The notes under the pieces: generated by a model | Database searches by the model: none | Seen by the model: the letters and a program-made list of their open reading frames with translations, nothing else | What the model was told of the DNA's origin: nothing | From: Paradesertivirga sp965650335 | GTDB lineage: Bacteria > Bacteroidota > Bacteroidia > Sphingobacteriales > Sphingobacteriaceae | Assembly (NCBI GenBank): GCA_965650335.1 | Contig: CBFGOI010000002.1 | Coordinates: 48,894-112,893 of the forward strand | Direction of reading: 5' to 3' | DNA: 64,000 bases | In this document: positions 16,977 through 26,107 of the stretch, piece after piece | Layout: every line of letters starts with the position of its first letter | Numbering within the stretch: position 1 is the first letter of the stretch | Program-made: the position numbers and the translations under genes

Positions 16977-18221
16977 TTAGTTTGCTAGCCAGGTTTCCGG
17001 ATTCATCGCTACTCCCCCTTTTCTAACTTCAAAATGTAATTGCGTAGTTCCGTCAACAGGATCGGTTATTACAGTGCCGATATTTTGTTTCAGAGATACC
17101 TTTTCGCCCTTAGAAACACTTGCAGAACGCAAATTTGAGTAAACTGTGAAATATTCACCGTGCTTGATCAAAACCACATACGAACCGCCCATGTTTAAAA
17201 CGGTTGATACTTCGCCAGAAAATACCGCTCTTACACCCGAACCCGGCTCGGTTTGAATATCTATTCCGTTGTTTTCAACTGTAACATTTCCATACCGGTT
17301 TGTTCCAAAGCGTGCCACACTATTACCTGCAGCAACAGGCCACGGTAATCTTCCGCGATTACTTAAAAAGTCTGAAGATAATTTAGCGGCTTCAGGCGTC
17401 GAGGCTAATACTCTTGATCCTGATGCAACTGGCTTTGCAGCTGTACCTGACCGAGCAGCTTCGGCTTTGGCAGCGGCCTCGGCACGCCTTTTTGCCTCCG
17501 CAATTTCCCGGTTAATTGCAGCACTAATAGATCTGTTTAATTTGGCAACTTCTTTTTGCTTTTTAGATACCTCTTGCTTTAATAGCTTTTCCTGTTTGGT
17601 TAATTTAGTCAGTTGTACTGATTTGTTATTCTTTTCTTTACCAAGGGTTACTTTTTCCTTTTCCTGATCGTGCAACAAATTGTTTTTAGATCGTTTATTC
17701 TGATCCAGCTCAACAATTTTCATTCCCAACTCCTTCTGGGTGTCTTGAATGTAGCCGGCTTGTTTTTTCCTGTAATCGCCAAATTGTTGCAGATATTTCA
17801 ATCGCTTATATGCCTGATTAAAATTATCGGATGCAAAAATGAACATAAGCTTGCCATATGCACTTTGATTTCTGAATGCAAATAAAATCATACCTGCATA
17901 TTCTTTCTTCAATTTGGTTAATTGTGCCTGTAGCGAGCGAACCGTATTGGTGCTTTCTGATATCTGATTATTAAGAAGTTTAACTTCCGAATTGATCGTG
18001 TTGATCTTCTCTTCTCTTAAACGGATCTGTGTATTTAAAACATTTATCTGTTTTAGCGATAACTTTTTATTGCTGCTGACTTTGGTTTGAGATCGTTTTA
18101 AAGCTTCAATTTCACGGGTTAAAGCGTCTTTCCGGCGCTTTAACTCGGCACTACTCTGACCAAAAGATGAACCTGCAACACAGAAAAATATCAGTAAAAT
18201 AAAAAGCTTTTTAAAAGTCAT
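16977..18221 (-). CDS. EnvC-like murein hydrolase activator with degenerate LytM (M23) domain
   Basis: The 414-residue protein has a signal peptide (1-21, ending SSFGQ), a long coiled coil (about 25-250) built of Lys/Glu/Leu heptads, an Ala-rich linker and a C-terminal LytM domain. EnvC-type proteins do not cut peptidoglycan themselves but activate amidases at the septum. The sequence supports this: the first zinc ligand of the HxGxD motif is Asn (N317, NNGID), the YAHL motif reads YSNL, and HxH reads QLH (Q394, H396). It follows the DUF4292 gene by 18 bases and has a -7 box directly before its ATG. Confidence 0.88.
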   Translation of the reverse strand: MTFKKLFILLIFFCVAGSSFGQSSAELKRRKDALTREIEALKRSQTKVSSNKKLSLKQINVLNTQIRLREEKINTINSEVKLLNNQISESTNTVRSLQAQLTKLKKEYAGMILFAFRNQSAYGKLMFIFASDNFNQAYKRLKYLQQFGDYRKKQAGYIQDTQKELGMKIVELDQNKRSKNNLLHDQEKEKVTLGKEKNNKSVQLTKLTKQEKLLKQEVSKKQKEVAKLNRSISAAINREIAEAKRRAEAAAKAEAARSGTAAKPVASGSRVLASTPEAAKLSSDFLSNRGRLPWPVAAGNSVARFGTNRYGNVTVENNGIDIQTEPGSGVRAVFSGEVSTVLNMGGSYVVLIKHGEYFTVYSNLRSASVSKGEKVSLKQNIGTVITDPVDGTTQLHFEVRKGGVAMNPETWLAN

Positions 18222-18226
18222 AGATG

Positions 18227-18234
18227 CAAATCTA
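18227..18234 (-). promoter_or_regulatory. Promoter -7 box 5 bases before the envC-like ATG
   Basis: On the minus strand TAGATTTG, then five bases (catct), then ATG. It fits TAnnTTTG and predicts a transcript with almost no leader. No exact -33 TTTG is present at normal spacing. It sits in the 18-base gap after the DUF4292 stop, so the gene may also be read through from upstream. Confidence 0.4.
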
Positions 18235-18239
18235 TCTAA

Positions 18240-19037
18240 TTAATCCTTTACAGTAAATCTTTTGGGTACACTAAATGGGAATTCAACTGGCTCGTTTAAT
18301 CCAACATGATTATATTTTAAATCGATATTGATCATTTTGCTCGAGGCGTTTGACTTTATAGATACCGTATGAGGGAATTCGTGGCCGCTTATACTTTTTG
18401 GGTCACTATAATTTACAGTTAAAGTTTGTGAAGCGGCTTTATCATTTAAATTGCTTTGGATAAGATTATAATTTTCATTGAAAATAAGCAGATAAGCTAA
18501 GCCAGACATATCTCCTGTAAGATGAGCCTGACCACCATTAATATCTAAAATTGAAGACTGATTGAGACTGCCGCTGATAGCGTTTCCAACAAAAAGATCC
18601 TGTAAAGTTTTAAAATTTACCTGCTTGTTTGCAAATTGATATACGTAACTGAATGGTTTCCTGGTATACGAACTTTCAATCCTGTTTAAAATCTTAATGC
18701 TATCTGGTGTAATTAAAGCACGAGCTACTTCGATGCCAGCGATCGCTGTCAGGGAAATCCAAATGGCTTTTTCGTTTTGCATTCGGATGTTCATGCTCAC
18801 GTCATTGCTGTTATTATTGATAGTCAGATCGGCCTTGGCTTTTATAAGTAAGGTGTTGAAATTAATCTGTTTATCGGATATTTGTCTTAACACATCTGAT
18901 TTCGATAAAGCCGAACTTGTCCCGATGCTTTGCGGGCCTTTTGTAATAACCGGGGCTGCTTGCTTTCTTGTTTTGCAGCCAAACGCCAAAAATAAAGCCA
19001 GCAGCAAAACTGCTTTATTCAAAATATTTCTTTTCAT
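18240..19037 (-). CDS. DUF4292 lipoprotein, LolB/LppX-like
   Basis: The 265-residue protein starts MKRNILNKAVLLLALFLAFG with a lipobox ending at Cys21 (AFGC). The body has paired beta strands (ADLTINNNSNDVSMNIRMQ, KAIWISLTAIAGIEVARALI, TPDSIKILNR), the pattern seen in DUF4292 and resembling the half-barrel of LolA/LolB and LppX proteins that handle lipids or lipoproteins. The LolB-like role is inference from pattern only. ATG 19037 is preferred over TTG 19052; it overlaps the TPR gene by 23 bases. The DUF4292 family call is firm, function open. Confidence 0.82.
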   Translation of the reverse strand: MKRNILNKAVLLLALFLAFGCKTRKQAAPVITKGPQSIGTSSALSKSDVLRQISDKQINFNTLLIKAKADLTINNNSNDVSMNIRMQNEKAIWISLTAIAGIEVARALITPDSIKILNRIESSYTRKPFSYVYQFANKQVNFKTLQDLFVGNAISGSLNQSSILDINGGQAHLTGDMSGLAYLLIFNENYNLIQSNLNDKAASQTLTVNYSDPKSISGHEFPHTVSIKSNASSKMINIDLKYNHVGLNEPVEFPFSVPKRFTVKD

Positions 19038-20736
19038 ATATTTTCTTTTCAAGGATCTCAGATTTTTCGCCTTTTTCTTTCGCTAATTTCCATTGCTCAA
19101 GAGCACGTTCTTTTTCGCCGAGATTAAATAGGATATCACCGTAGTGCTCTAACTGTGTTGAATTCTCTTTATTGCTTTTAATCGCTTTTTCAATCCAGAT
19201 TTTTGCTTCCTTGTATTTCTTTTGTTTAAATAAAACCCATGCATAGGTGTCTTCAAATGATGCATTGCCTGGTTCGACTTCATTTGAACGTTTTGACATA
19301 GAAGCAGCCCTGTCAAGGTTTTCTTTTCTTAAGGACAGGTAATAAGCATAGTTGTTTAATACATACGTATTATCAGGATATAATTCTAAAGCCTTTTCGT
19401 ACGACTGATCCGATTCTTTAAACTTTTTCAGTTTATTGTAAGAATCGCCCATAGCCGAATAAATTTGAGATAGAAAGACCTTGTTATCAACCTCTAGACT
19501 GGCTGCATTTTTTAAATGGCTCAGGGCTTTTTCGTGCTTGTTGGTTTGAGCGTATGCTATTGCGGTATAAAAATAAAGTGGAGCCTGATTAGGGAATAAA
19601 GATAAAGCCTCCTCACCATCTGTAATAACAGCAGCATAATCTCGCTGGTTGGTTTGAATAGTTAATAACTGCTCCCAGATTTGGTATACCTGATTGTTTA
19701 GTTTTAGTGCGTCTTTATATGCATTTTTCGCTTTTTCGAGCTGATTATCCTGAAACAATATATCACCATACACCGAAAATGCCTTTGGATCTGCAGGATG
19801 AGTTTGAGTAGTAATCAAACCCAGTTCAATGGTTTCTGTTCTGGTTTTTGGGTCCTTCTTTAGTTCTGGAAAGAAGGAAAGAAGGATTTGAACCTTGGCA
19901 TCAATGTTTAAAGTCGGATCAGAGAATGCTTTTTTTAACTCGACAAAAGCTTCGCTATTTTTGCCTTGGGTTTTGTATACATCTGCTAAAGCGAGACTAA
20001 TGTACGGGTCGCTTGAATTTATGTTTTTTGCCTTTGTTAAGGTCTCGACGGTTTTGTTGAAATCACCTTGTTTTAAATAAACTTCACTGAGGTTTAAGTA
20101 ATTGCGCATATCCCCAGGGTTTTTGGCTATCAGGCTCTCCAATTCTGAGGTGGCTTTGCCGGTATTTCCTTGTTTTTGATATAATCTTTGTCGCGCAATA
20201 ATTAAACTTTCCGAGATACCAAAGCGGGTTTCTATTTCCTTATAGACCTTTTCAGCTTCGTCGTTTTTGTTTTGAATGAAAAAAGCATTTGCTTTATCAA
20301 AATAATAATCCTCTTCAGCAGGATCAATCCGAATCAATTCATCAAAAACTAATAAGAGCTGGTCAATATTCCGAGATTTTTTATAAATATCGCCTAATAG
20401 CAGCCAGTACCATTTATTGTCACTATTAACAGTTACGGCATTTCGGGCATATTTTTCGGCTTCCTTTTCCTGGTTTTTTAAATGATAAACGTTCGAAAGT
20501 TCGTATAACGCAGCGTGGTTAGAAGGATCAATCTCAAGGATCTTTTGAAAGTACGAGCCAGATTCTGCGGTGTTCTGCTTGGTTTTCTCTCGCAAGCCTT
20601 CATAAAAGAGTTCTTTTATTCTTATGCTATCTTCAGAAGAAAGTATGCGGCCAACAACAAAAACAGGAGCATTCTTCTTTTGTGCAAAGGCACCGCTGCT
20701 AAACAAAACCAAAAGAAAAAAAAGTCCTCTTATCAT
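19015..20736 (-). CDS. Exported tetratricopeptide repeat protein
   Basis: The 573-residue protein has a signal peptide (1-18, FFLLVLFSSGAFAQ) and about 14 TPR-like helix pairs spread over the whole length (for example HAALYELSNVYHLKNQEKEA, GDSYNKLKKFKESDQSYEKA). TPRs are protein-protein interaction scaffolds; a periplasmic or outer-membrane-associated role is likely. It lies 2 bases after dut and overlaps the DUF4292 gene, so dut-TPR-DUF4292 is one unit. It may be a partner of the DUF4292 lipoprotein, but nothing in the sequence proves it. Confidence 0.85.
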   Translation of the reverse strand: MIRGLFFLLVLFSSGAFAQKKNAPVFVVGRILSSEDSIRIKELFYEGLREKTKQNTAESGSYFQKILEIDPSNHAALYELSNVYHLKNQEKEAEKYARNAVTVNSDNKWYWLLLGDIYKKSRNIDQLLLVFDELIRIDPAEEDYYFDKANAFFIQNKNDEAEKVYKEIETRFGISESLIIARQRLYQKQGNTGKATSELESLIAKNPGDMRNYLNLSEVYLKQGDFNKTVETLTKAKNINSSDPYISLALADVYKTQGKNSEAFVELKKAFSDPTLNIDAKVQILLSFFPELKKDPKTRTETIELGLITTQTHPADPKAFSVYGDILFQDNQLEKAKNAYKDALKLNNQVYQIWEQLLTIQTNQRDYAAVITDGEEALSLFPNQAPLYFYTAIAYAQTNKHEKALSHLKNAASLEVDNKVFLSQIYSAMGDSYNKLKKFKESDQSYEKALELYPDNTYVLNNYAYYLSLRKENLDRAASMSKRSNEVEPGNASFEDTYAWVLFKQKKYKEAKIWIEKAIKSNKENSTQLEHYGDILFNLGEKERALEQWKLAKEKGEKSEILEKKIYEKKYFE

Positions 20737-20738
20737 AA

Positions 20739-21170
20739 TTAGACGCCCGTGTGTCCATAGCCTCCGGCTCCTCTGCTAGTTTCATTTAAAGAAACTGCAT
20801 CTTCCCAACCGATTTGCTCATGTTTAGAAATGATCATTTGTGCAATGCGATCCCCGTTTTTTATAGTAAAGGCCGTATCAGAGAGGTTAATAAGTAATAT
20901 TTTTATCTCACCACGATAATCGGCGTCTATAGTTCCCGGTGAATTTAGAACTGTAATCCCATGCTTTAACGCTAAACCACTGCGGGGTCGTATTTGTGCC
21001 TCGAATCCTTTTTCCAATTCCATGTAAAGTCCTGTTGGAATGACAATTCTTTGCAAAGGTTTAATAGTTATTTCTTCAGAAATAAATGCTCTGAGATCCA
21101 TGCCTGCCGAAAGCTCGGTCTCGTACGCTGGTAAAGGGTTGGTTGATTTATTTATTACTCGGATTCTCAT
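20739..21170 (-). CDS. dut: dUTP diphosphatase
   Basis: The enzyme hydrolyses dUTP to dUMP, keeping uracil out of DNA. All five trimeric dUTPase motifs are present in 143 residues: AGMDLRAF, RPRSGLALKHG, GTIDADYRGEI with the catalytic Asp, GDRIAQMI and the C-terminal RGAGGYGHTGV arm that closes over the substrate. Its start overlaps the end of the flippase gene by 23 bases, which suggests coupling. Confidence 0.97.
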   Translation of the reverse strand: MRIRVINKSTNPLPAYETELSAGMDLRAFISEEITIKPLQRIVIPTGLYMELEKGFEAQIRPRSGLALKHGITVLNSPGTIDADYRGEIKILLINLSDTAFTIKNGDRIAQMIISKHEQIGWEDAVSLNETSRGAGGYGHTGV

Positions 21171-22665
21171 TAAATATGGCAGTTAATTCCTTTCTTTCTA
21201 CTAAAAATGCCCCGATAAGAAACAATAATAGTAAGCTATTGCCAATTATCAGATTTCTATCAAATACTTGAAAGGAGAGGATTACAAGAATAATGGATAT
21301 TGAAAGGTAGCCCAAGTTCTTTTTCAAGTTATACGGGATCGGATAATTTTTCTGACCTAAAATGTATGAAAGAACCATCATCGTACTATAGGCGGCAAGA
21401 GAAATCCAGGCCGAAGCTATATAACCATATGTTGGTATAAATAGTAAATTCATTACAATAGTGACGATCGCACCGATTCCGGAAATATATAGGCCAAAAC
21501 GTGTTTGATCTGAGAGTTTGTACCAGATCGATAAGTTCATGTAGATACCCAGGCTAACGTAGCCAAAAAGCAAAATAGGAACTACTTTTAAACCCGACCA
21601 GTATAAATCTCTTTGAACAAGGTCATCAGATTTTATAAAGTGCTTCAGGATTTCAATATTGGCCACCAAAGCAACAAAAATCAGAGAAATTGCGATCACA
21701 AAGTAATTCATGATACGCGCATAAGTTTCCCCCGAATTTTTACTTTTCTCATGACTGAAAAAGAAGGGTTCTGCTCCGAGGCGAAAAGCCTGAATAAAAA
21801 TGCTTAAGAATATAGCTATTTTGGCGCAGGCGCCGTAAATTCCAACTTCCTGTTCACCTAGCTCTCCAGGTAAAAGCTCTTTTAAAAAGATTTTATCAAG
21901 ATTTTCATTTATGATAAAAGAGATATTCGCTACCAATACCGGGAAGCTGTAGCTAAGCATGTCCTTAATCAATGGCCAGTCTGCCTGGAGCTTTATTCTA
22001 CTTAATTCAGGAAGTAATAAAATTAATGTAACAACACTTGCAATAAGATTAGAAATAAACACATATCCAATCCATCCTTCTCGGTACCATCCGGAAAAAT
22101 ACGTGGCGAAGGTGCCTCCGTTTGTAATTATTTTAGGGATAAGGAGGATAAAGAATAGGTTAAGACCGATAAAGGTTAAGATATTTAATAATTTGATAAA
22201 ACCATATTTTAAAGGTTTTTGGTCCGCTCTAACTATTGCAAAGGGAATTACTGATATGCCATCAATTACGAGAATAAAAATGAAATATTGGATGTAGGAA
22301 GCATAATCTTCAACTTTAGTATCATCTCCATCTTGCATCCACCGGGCAATATTATCTGAAAACAAGAAGGCTATTGCGAGAAATACAATAGAAATTGAGG
22401 CAATTACAATAAAAGTATTGCTGTAAACTTTTTGTTTATTCTGTTCAGTTTTATTTAAATATCTAAAAAAAGTAGTTTCCATTCCGAAGGCCAGAACCGC
22501 ATTGAGCATGGATGCCCAGCCATACATGTAAGTAAAAATCCCGTATATTTTAGCGGGGTAAGCAGACACATACAGCCTTGTAAGTAAAAAATTAAGTACC
22601 CGGGATAAAACCGTACTTACACCATAGATAGCAGTTTGTCCTGCAAATTTTTTTAGAGTCGACAA
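21148..22665 (-). CDS. Polysaccharide biosynthesis protein, Wzx/MATE-type flippase
   Basis: A 505-residue protein with about 12-14 predicted membrane helices and the MVF/polysaccharide-synthesis pattern (KKFAGQTAIYGVSTVLSRVL at the N-terminus). Such proteins flip lipid-linked glycans or lipid II-like intermediates across the inner membrane. The start is TTG at 22665-22663; no ATG occurs before the conserved N-terminus. It is not in a glycosyltransferase cluster but upstream of dut, so its substrate cannot be inferred. A second flippase (35892-37370) belongs to the glycan cluster. Confidence 0.85.
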   Translation of the reverse strand: MSTLKKFAGQTAIYGVSTVLSRVLNFLLTRLYVSAYPAKIYGIFTYMYGWASMLNAVLAFGMETTFFRYLNKTEQNKQKVYSNTFIVIASISIVFLAIAFLFSDNIARWMQDGDDTKVEDYASYIQYFIFILVIDGISVIPFAIVRADQKPLKYGFIKLLNILTFIGLNLFFILLIPKIITNGGTFATYFSGWYREGWIGYVFISNLIASVVTLILLLPELSRIKLQADWPLIKDMLSYSFPVLVANISFIINENLDKIFLKELLPGELGEQEVGIYGACAKIAIFLSIFIQAFRLGAEPFFFSHEKSKNSGETYARIMNYFVIAISLIFVALVANIEILKHFIKSDDLVQRDLYWSGLKVVPILLFGYVSLGIYMNLSIWYKLSDQTRFGLYISGIGAIVTIVMNLLFIPTYGYIASAWISLAAYSTMMVLSYILGQKNYPIPYNLKKNLGYLSISIILVILSFQVFDRNLIIGNSLLLLFLIGAFLVERKELTAIFNENPSNK

Positions 22666-22681
22666 ATCAGGGCTGGAAAAA

Positions 22682-22954
22682 CTATTTTTTTAATATTTCA
22701 AAATTACGATAGTTTTTTAGTTCGGCCTCAACAACTTCTATTTTTTGAACGCTGGCCTGAAGCGGACCCTCGTTACACCATTCTAAGAAGGTGTCTAAAG
22801 AAAAATCATCTCCTTCTGCTTCAATATATACAGAGCCATTCGGCATATTCTTTACCACACCCTTTATCTGTAACTGATCAGCCACAGCTTTGGTCGATAT
22901 TCTGAAAGAAACTCCCTGAACGTTTCCGTTAACCGTAATATTTAAATGTTTCAT
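22682..22954 (-). CDS. acyP: Acylphosphatase
   Basis: A 90-residue acylphosphatase, which hydrolyses carboxyl-phosphate bonds. The substrate-binding loop is seen in VNGNVQGVSFRISTKAVAD (the Arg of SFR binds phosphate) and the catalytic Asn region in IKGVVKNMPNGSVYIEAEG. It ends 16 bases before the TTG of the flippase gene, so the two may be co-transcribed. Confidence 0.94.
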   Translation of the reverse strand: MKHLNITVNGNVQGVSFRISTKAVADQLQIKGVVKNMPNGSVYIEAEGDDFSLDTFLEWCNEGPLQASVQKIEVVEAELKNYRNFEILKK

Positions 22955-23013
22955 AAAGAAATAAGAGGTATTCGTTATGACGCGAAATTGATGATTTTTA
23001 TTGTAATCGGAAA

Positions 23014-24189
23014 TTATACAAGTTTTTGAACTTTCGATTCAGCGGAAATTTTCAAGCCATTGGTTTGTGTAATGAGATTAAGACCGGGAGTTTTCCCCTT
23101 TTCTATACTTCCCATCTTGTTGTCGATGCCCAAAAACTTCGCTCCGTTGATAGTCGCCCAGCCAATGGTTTCGGTCAGAGAAAGTGTTGGAAAATTTTTG
23201 TGCAGTGTTTTGAGTTCGGATAGTATACACAGCTCTTTATTTGAAGCCAGACTATCAGTTCCCAGCGTAATATTGAAATCATGATACAAAAACATTTCCA
23301 CCTTCGGCAGGCGGTTCTCGATATATAGATTGGCATTTGGGCAAAAACACCATGTTACTGCACGGCCAGATCTCAATATAAAATATATGTCTTTTAAACT
23401 GGTATAAGTATTATGCACCAGCATTGTTCTTTGCTGAACAGGGATCAACGGAATAATACTTTGAATAGAATTGCGGGCCTGAGGCTTGAAAAAGTCGATA
23501 TTTATGCCAAGATCCTTGTAGAATTTAAGAAAATCCCCGGTTTTATACCGGTAAAATTTATTCTCATCTTCACTCTCCTGATTATGGATCGTTAAGGGGC
23601 TGCCTGACTCTCCGCAGAATTTACCAATAAATCTGAATAGCTCTTTACTTGTAGAATAAGGTGCATGAGGTACAATGGAGGCAGGAAGAGGCGAAAACTT
23701 CTCTAGTAACTCTGCGCCATCTCTGAATGCATCTTTTGCCTTATCGGGTTCAAAAGAAAGTAATTCAATGAACGTATAATAATATATAGAGCTGCTTTCT
23801 TTTTTCTGTTTAGAATCGATCGAATTTGTAACATCAGCTACAGCCACAATGCCATTCTTCCACATTTGGCTGTCTGCCTCCTCCATCGCTTTTTTATTGC
23901 TTTGGCTTATAGATTTCCTAAGGTTAATTACCTTTCTAACGAAGGGAATTAAGCCTTGTTTCTCTGGAATTTGCTGGTAGAGATGGGACAATTCAAGATG
24001 GCAATGCGAATTGATGAAGCCAGGAACTATTATTCCTTTATATCGCTCGACCGTTACTCCCGAAACTTCAATGCTGTTTTCTGGGTATACGCCGGTTATT
24101 ATACCATCAGGGCCAACACCGATAATACCGTTTGGGATTGGCTCGGATGTAGCAGGTAGAATAAAATCAGCGCTGTAAAAATTTACCAT
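23014..24189 (-). CDS. Amidohydrolase-superfamily protein (cytosine deaminase/chlorohydrolase-like)
   Basis: A 391-residue metal-dependent hydrolase. Metal-binding motifs are HCH in GFINSHCHLELSHL (near residue 63), His in HAPYSTS and TIHNQESEDENKF, a further His in LVHNTYTS and the Asp in LGTDSLASN. This motif order fits the SsnA/MtaD/cytosine deaminase group, which removes amino or chloro groups from heterocycles or thio-purines. The substrate is not deducible. It is transcribed away from rlmN and lies upstream of acyP. Confidence 0.85.
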   Translation of the reverse strand: MVNFYSADFILPATSEPIPNGIIGVGPDGIITGVYPENSIEVSGVTVERYKGIIVPGFINSHCHLELSHLYQQIPEKQGLIPFVRKVINLRKSISQSNKKAMEEADSQMWKNGIVAVADVTNSIDSKQKKESSSIYYYTFIELLSFEPDKAKDAFRDGAELLEKFSPLPASIVPHAPYSTSKELFRFIGKFCGESGSPLTIHNQESEDENKFYRYKTGDFLKFYKDLGINIDFFKPQARNSIQSIIPLIPVQQRTMLVHNTYTSLKDIYFILRSGRAVTWCFCPNANLYIENRLPKVEMFLYHDFNITLGTDSLASNKELCILSELKTLHKNFPTLSLTETIGWATINGAKFLGIDNKMGSIEKGKTPGLNLITQTNGLKISAESKVQKLV

Positions 24190-24313
24190 ATATAGGGATT
24201 TTACCCTTATGCCCCTTAAATAAAAAAATCAGCAAAGCGATTGCTGTTACAACAACAAAAGTATGATTTTTTTGTTTTAACATTTTAAAAACAATTTATT
24301 TGACAATTAGGAG

Positions 24314-24321
24314 TAAATTTG
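24314..24321 (+). promoter_or_regulatory. Promoter -7 box 5 bases before the rlmN GTG
   Basis: TAAATTTG matches TAnnTTTG and is followed by gcatt and GTG. If used, the transcript would start within a few bases of the GTG, which both rules out the upstream TTG start and gives a nearly leaderless mRNA. A TTTG at 24299-24302 is only 11 bases upstream, shorter than the usual spacer. Confidence 0.4.
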
Positions 24322-24326
24322 GCATT

Positions 24327-25376
24327 GTGAATGAGGTTGTTGTAAAAAAAGATATAAGGAATCTTTCTGTACTTGAAATAAAGAACTTTTTGCTGGAAAA
24401 TTCCGAGCCTGCGTTCAGGGCCAAACAGATTTCCGAATGGCTGTGGGCAAAGTCGGCGAGCAGTTTTGATCAGATGAGTAATCTTTCAAAAGTGTTAAGG
24501 GAAAAGCTGCAGGCCAACTTTTCTTTAAACACCATAGCTATTGATCAAACGCAATATAGCTCTGACAAAACTATAAAGAATACCTTTAAGCTTTACGATG
24601 GAAATATTATAGAAGGGGTATTGATTCCGACACCTGAGCGGATCACTGCTTGCGTTAGTTCTCAAGTGGGCTGTAGTTTAACTTGCAAGTTTTGTGCTAC
24701 CGGATACATGGAGCGTAAACGTAATCTTGACGCGGGTGAAATCTATGATCAGGTTGTATTGATCGATAAGCAGGCGAAAGAAAATTATGGAATCCCTCTC
24801 AGTAACATTGTTTACATGGGAATGGGCGAGCCGCTGTTAAATTATTCCAATGTTCTAAAGTCAATCGAATATTTAACCTCAGAAGAGGGCTTGAACATGG
24901 CGGCCAAGCGCATAACTGTTTCCACTGCCGGAATTGCAAAAATGATTAAGAAGTTGGGAGATGATCAGGTTAAGTTTAATCTTGCTCTTTCTTTACATGC
25001 TGCCAACGACAAGAAACGTAATGAGATTATGCCTATCAATGAGCAAAACTCTTTAAAAGCATTGGCGGAAGCTCTAAAATATTACTATCTGAAAACGAAG
25101 AACCCCGTAACGTACGAATACATCATTTTTAATGATTTTAATGATGAGTTGGAAGATGCTGCAGAACTCGCTAAATTTTGCAGGCATTTACCGTGTAAGG
25201 TTAATATCATCGAATATAATCCCATCTCTTTTGCATCTTACCTGAATGCGGAAGAGGATAAAACGGAAGCATTTGCAAACTATCTTAAAAAACAGGGTAT
25301 TATCACCAATATCCGCAGAAGCAGGGGTAAGGATATTGACGCAGCTTGCGGGCAACTTGCTGTTAAAGAGAAATAA
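24327..25376 (+). CDS. rlmN: Dual-specificity 23S rRNA/tRNA methyltransferase RlmN
   Basis: RlmN is a radical-SAM enzyme that methylates C2 of A2503 in 23S rRNA and A37 in some tRNAs. The 4Fe-4S motif CSLTCKFC is at about 116-123, followed by the SAM-binding YMGMGEPLLNY and VSTAGI, and the C-terminal catalytic Cys in DIDAACGQLA. The start is uncertain: no in-frame ATG exists near the N-terminus; GTG at 24327 (349 residues) is preferred over TTG at 24300 because a -7 box lies between them. It heads rlmN-comF. Confidence 0.94.
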   Translation: MNEVVVKKDIRNLSVLEIKNFLLENSEPAFRAKQISEWLWAKSASSFDQMSNLSKVLREKLQANFSLNTIAIDQTQYSSDKTIKNTFKLYDGNIIEGVLIPTPERITACVSSQVGCSLTCKFCATGYMERKRNLDAGEIYDQVVLIDKQAKENYGIPLSNIVYMGMGEPLLNYSNVLKSIEYLTSEEGLNMAAKRITVSTAGIAKMIKKLGDDQVKFNLALSLHAANDKKRNEIMPINEQNSLKALAEALKYYYLKTKNPVTYEYIIFNDFNDELEDAAELAKFCRHLPCKVNIIEYNPISFASYLNAEEDKTEAFANYLKKQGIITNIRRSRGKDIDAACGQLAVKEK

Positions 25377-25411
25377 TTTGATCCCGTCCTCATTTTAGAT
25401 TAAATTGTACC

Positions 25412-26107
25412 ATGAATGCAGTTTTAAGGTATGCGGAGGATTTTTTTTCATTGTTTTTTCCCCAGATATGCTCGGGATGCGGAAAGAATCTCTTTAAAAA
25501 CGAATCGGTTATTTGTACAGATTGTATTTATAACCTTCCTTATACAAACTATCATCTGGATGCCGAAAACCAAGTTGCAAAGCAGTTTTGGGGACGGGTG
25601 CCATTCAATTCTGCGGGAGCTTATCTTCACTTTGTTAAAGGATCAAGGGTTCAAAACCTGATGCATCAGCTTAAGTATAACAATAAGCCTGAGGTTGCTT
25701 TTAAGCTTGGCGAAATGTATGGAAATCAAATGACAGCTTCGGATTCTTTTAGAAATTTTGATGTTATTATGCCGGTCCCGCTGCACCCTGCAAAGCAGAA
25801 AAAGCGAGGATATAACCAAAGTGAGTATTTGGCAGATGGCTTGTCGAATAGTTTAAAGGTGACGGTTAATCAAAGCCTTCACCGAAAGGTCTTCACAGAA
25901 ACTCAGACCCGCAAATCTCGTTTTGTGCGCTCGGAAAATATGAAAGATGTATTTGTCGTGTCGGAACCAGAAGGCTTGCAAAACAAACACGTGCTGTTGG
26001 TAGATGATGTGGTAACTACCGGTGCAACCCTGGAAGCGTGCGCCCTTGAATTGCTAAAAATTAAAGGTTTAGAATTAAGCATTGCTACTATCGCATTTAC
26101 CAATTGA
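25412..26107 (+). CDS. comF: ComF family phosphoribosyltransferase-like protein
   Basis: A 231-residue protein with a zinc-ribbon-like Cys cluster near the N-terminus (CSGCGKN, then CTDC) and a C-terminal PRPP-binding motif VLLVDDVVTTGATLEAC, plus PVPLHPAKQKKRGYNQSE. ComF proteins take part in natural transformation, where they assist uptake or processing of single-stranded DNA; in this phylum the role is less well tested. It lies 35 bases after rlmN, and its TGA overlaps the next ATG by one base. Confidence 0.9.
   Translation: MNAVLRYAEDFFSLFFPQICSGCGKNLFKNESVICTDCIYNLPYTNYHLDAENQVAKQFWGRVPFNSAGAYLHFVKGSRVQNLMHQLKYNNKPEVAFKLGEMYGNQMTASDSFRNFDVIMPVPLHPAKQKKRGYNQSEYLADGLSNSLKVTVNQSLHRKVFTETQTRKSRFVRSENMKDVFVVSEPEGLQNKHVLLVDDVVTTGATLEACALELLKIKGLELSIATIAFTN

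Noticed and set aside
24300..24326. TTG start for rlmN
   Set aside because: Gives nine extra residues without family support and lies upstream of the likely -7 box; the GTG is preferred.
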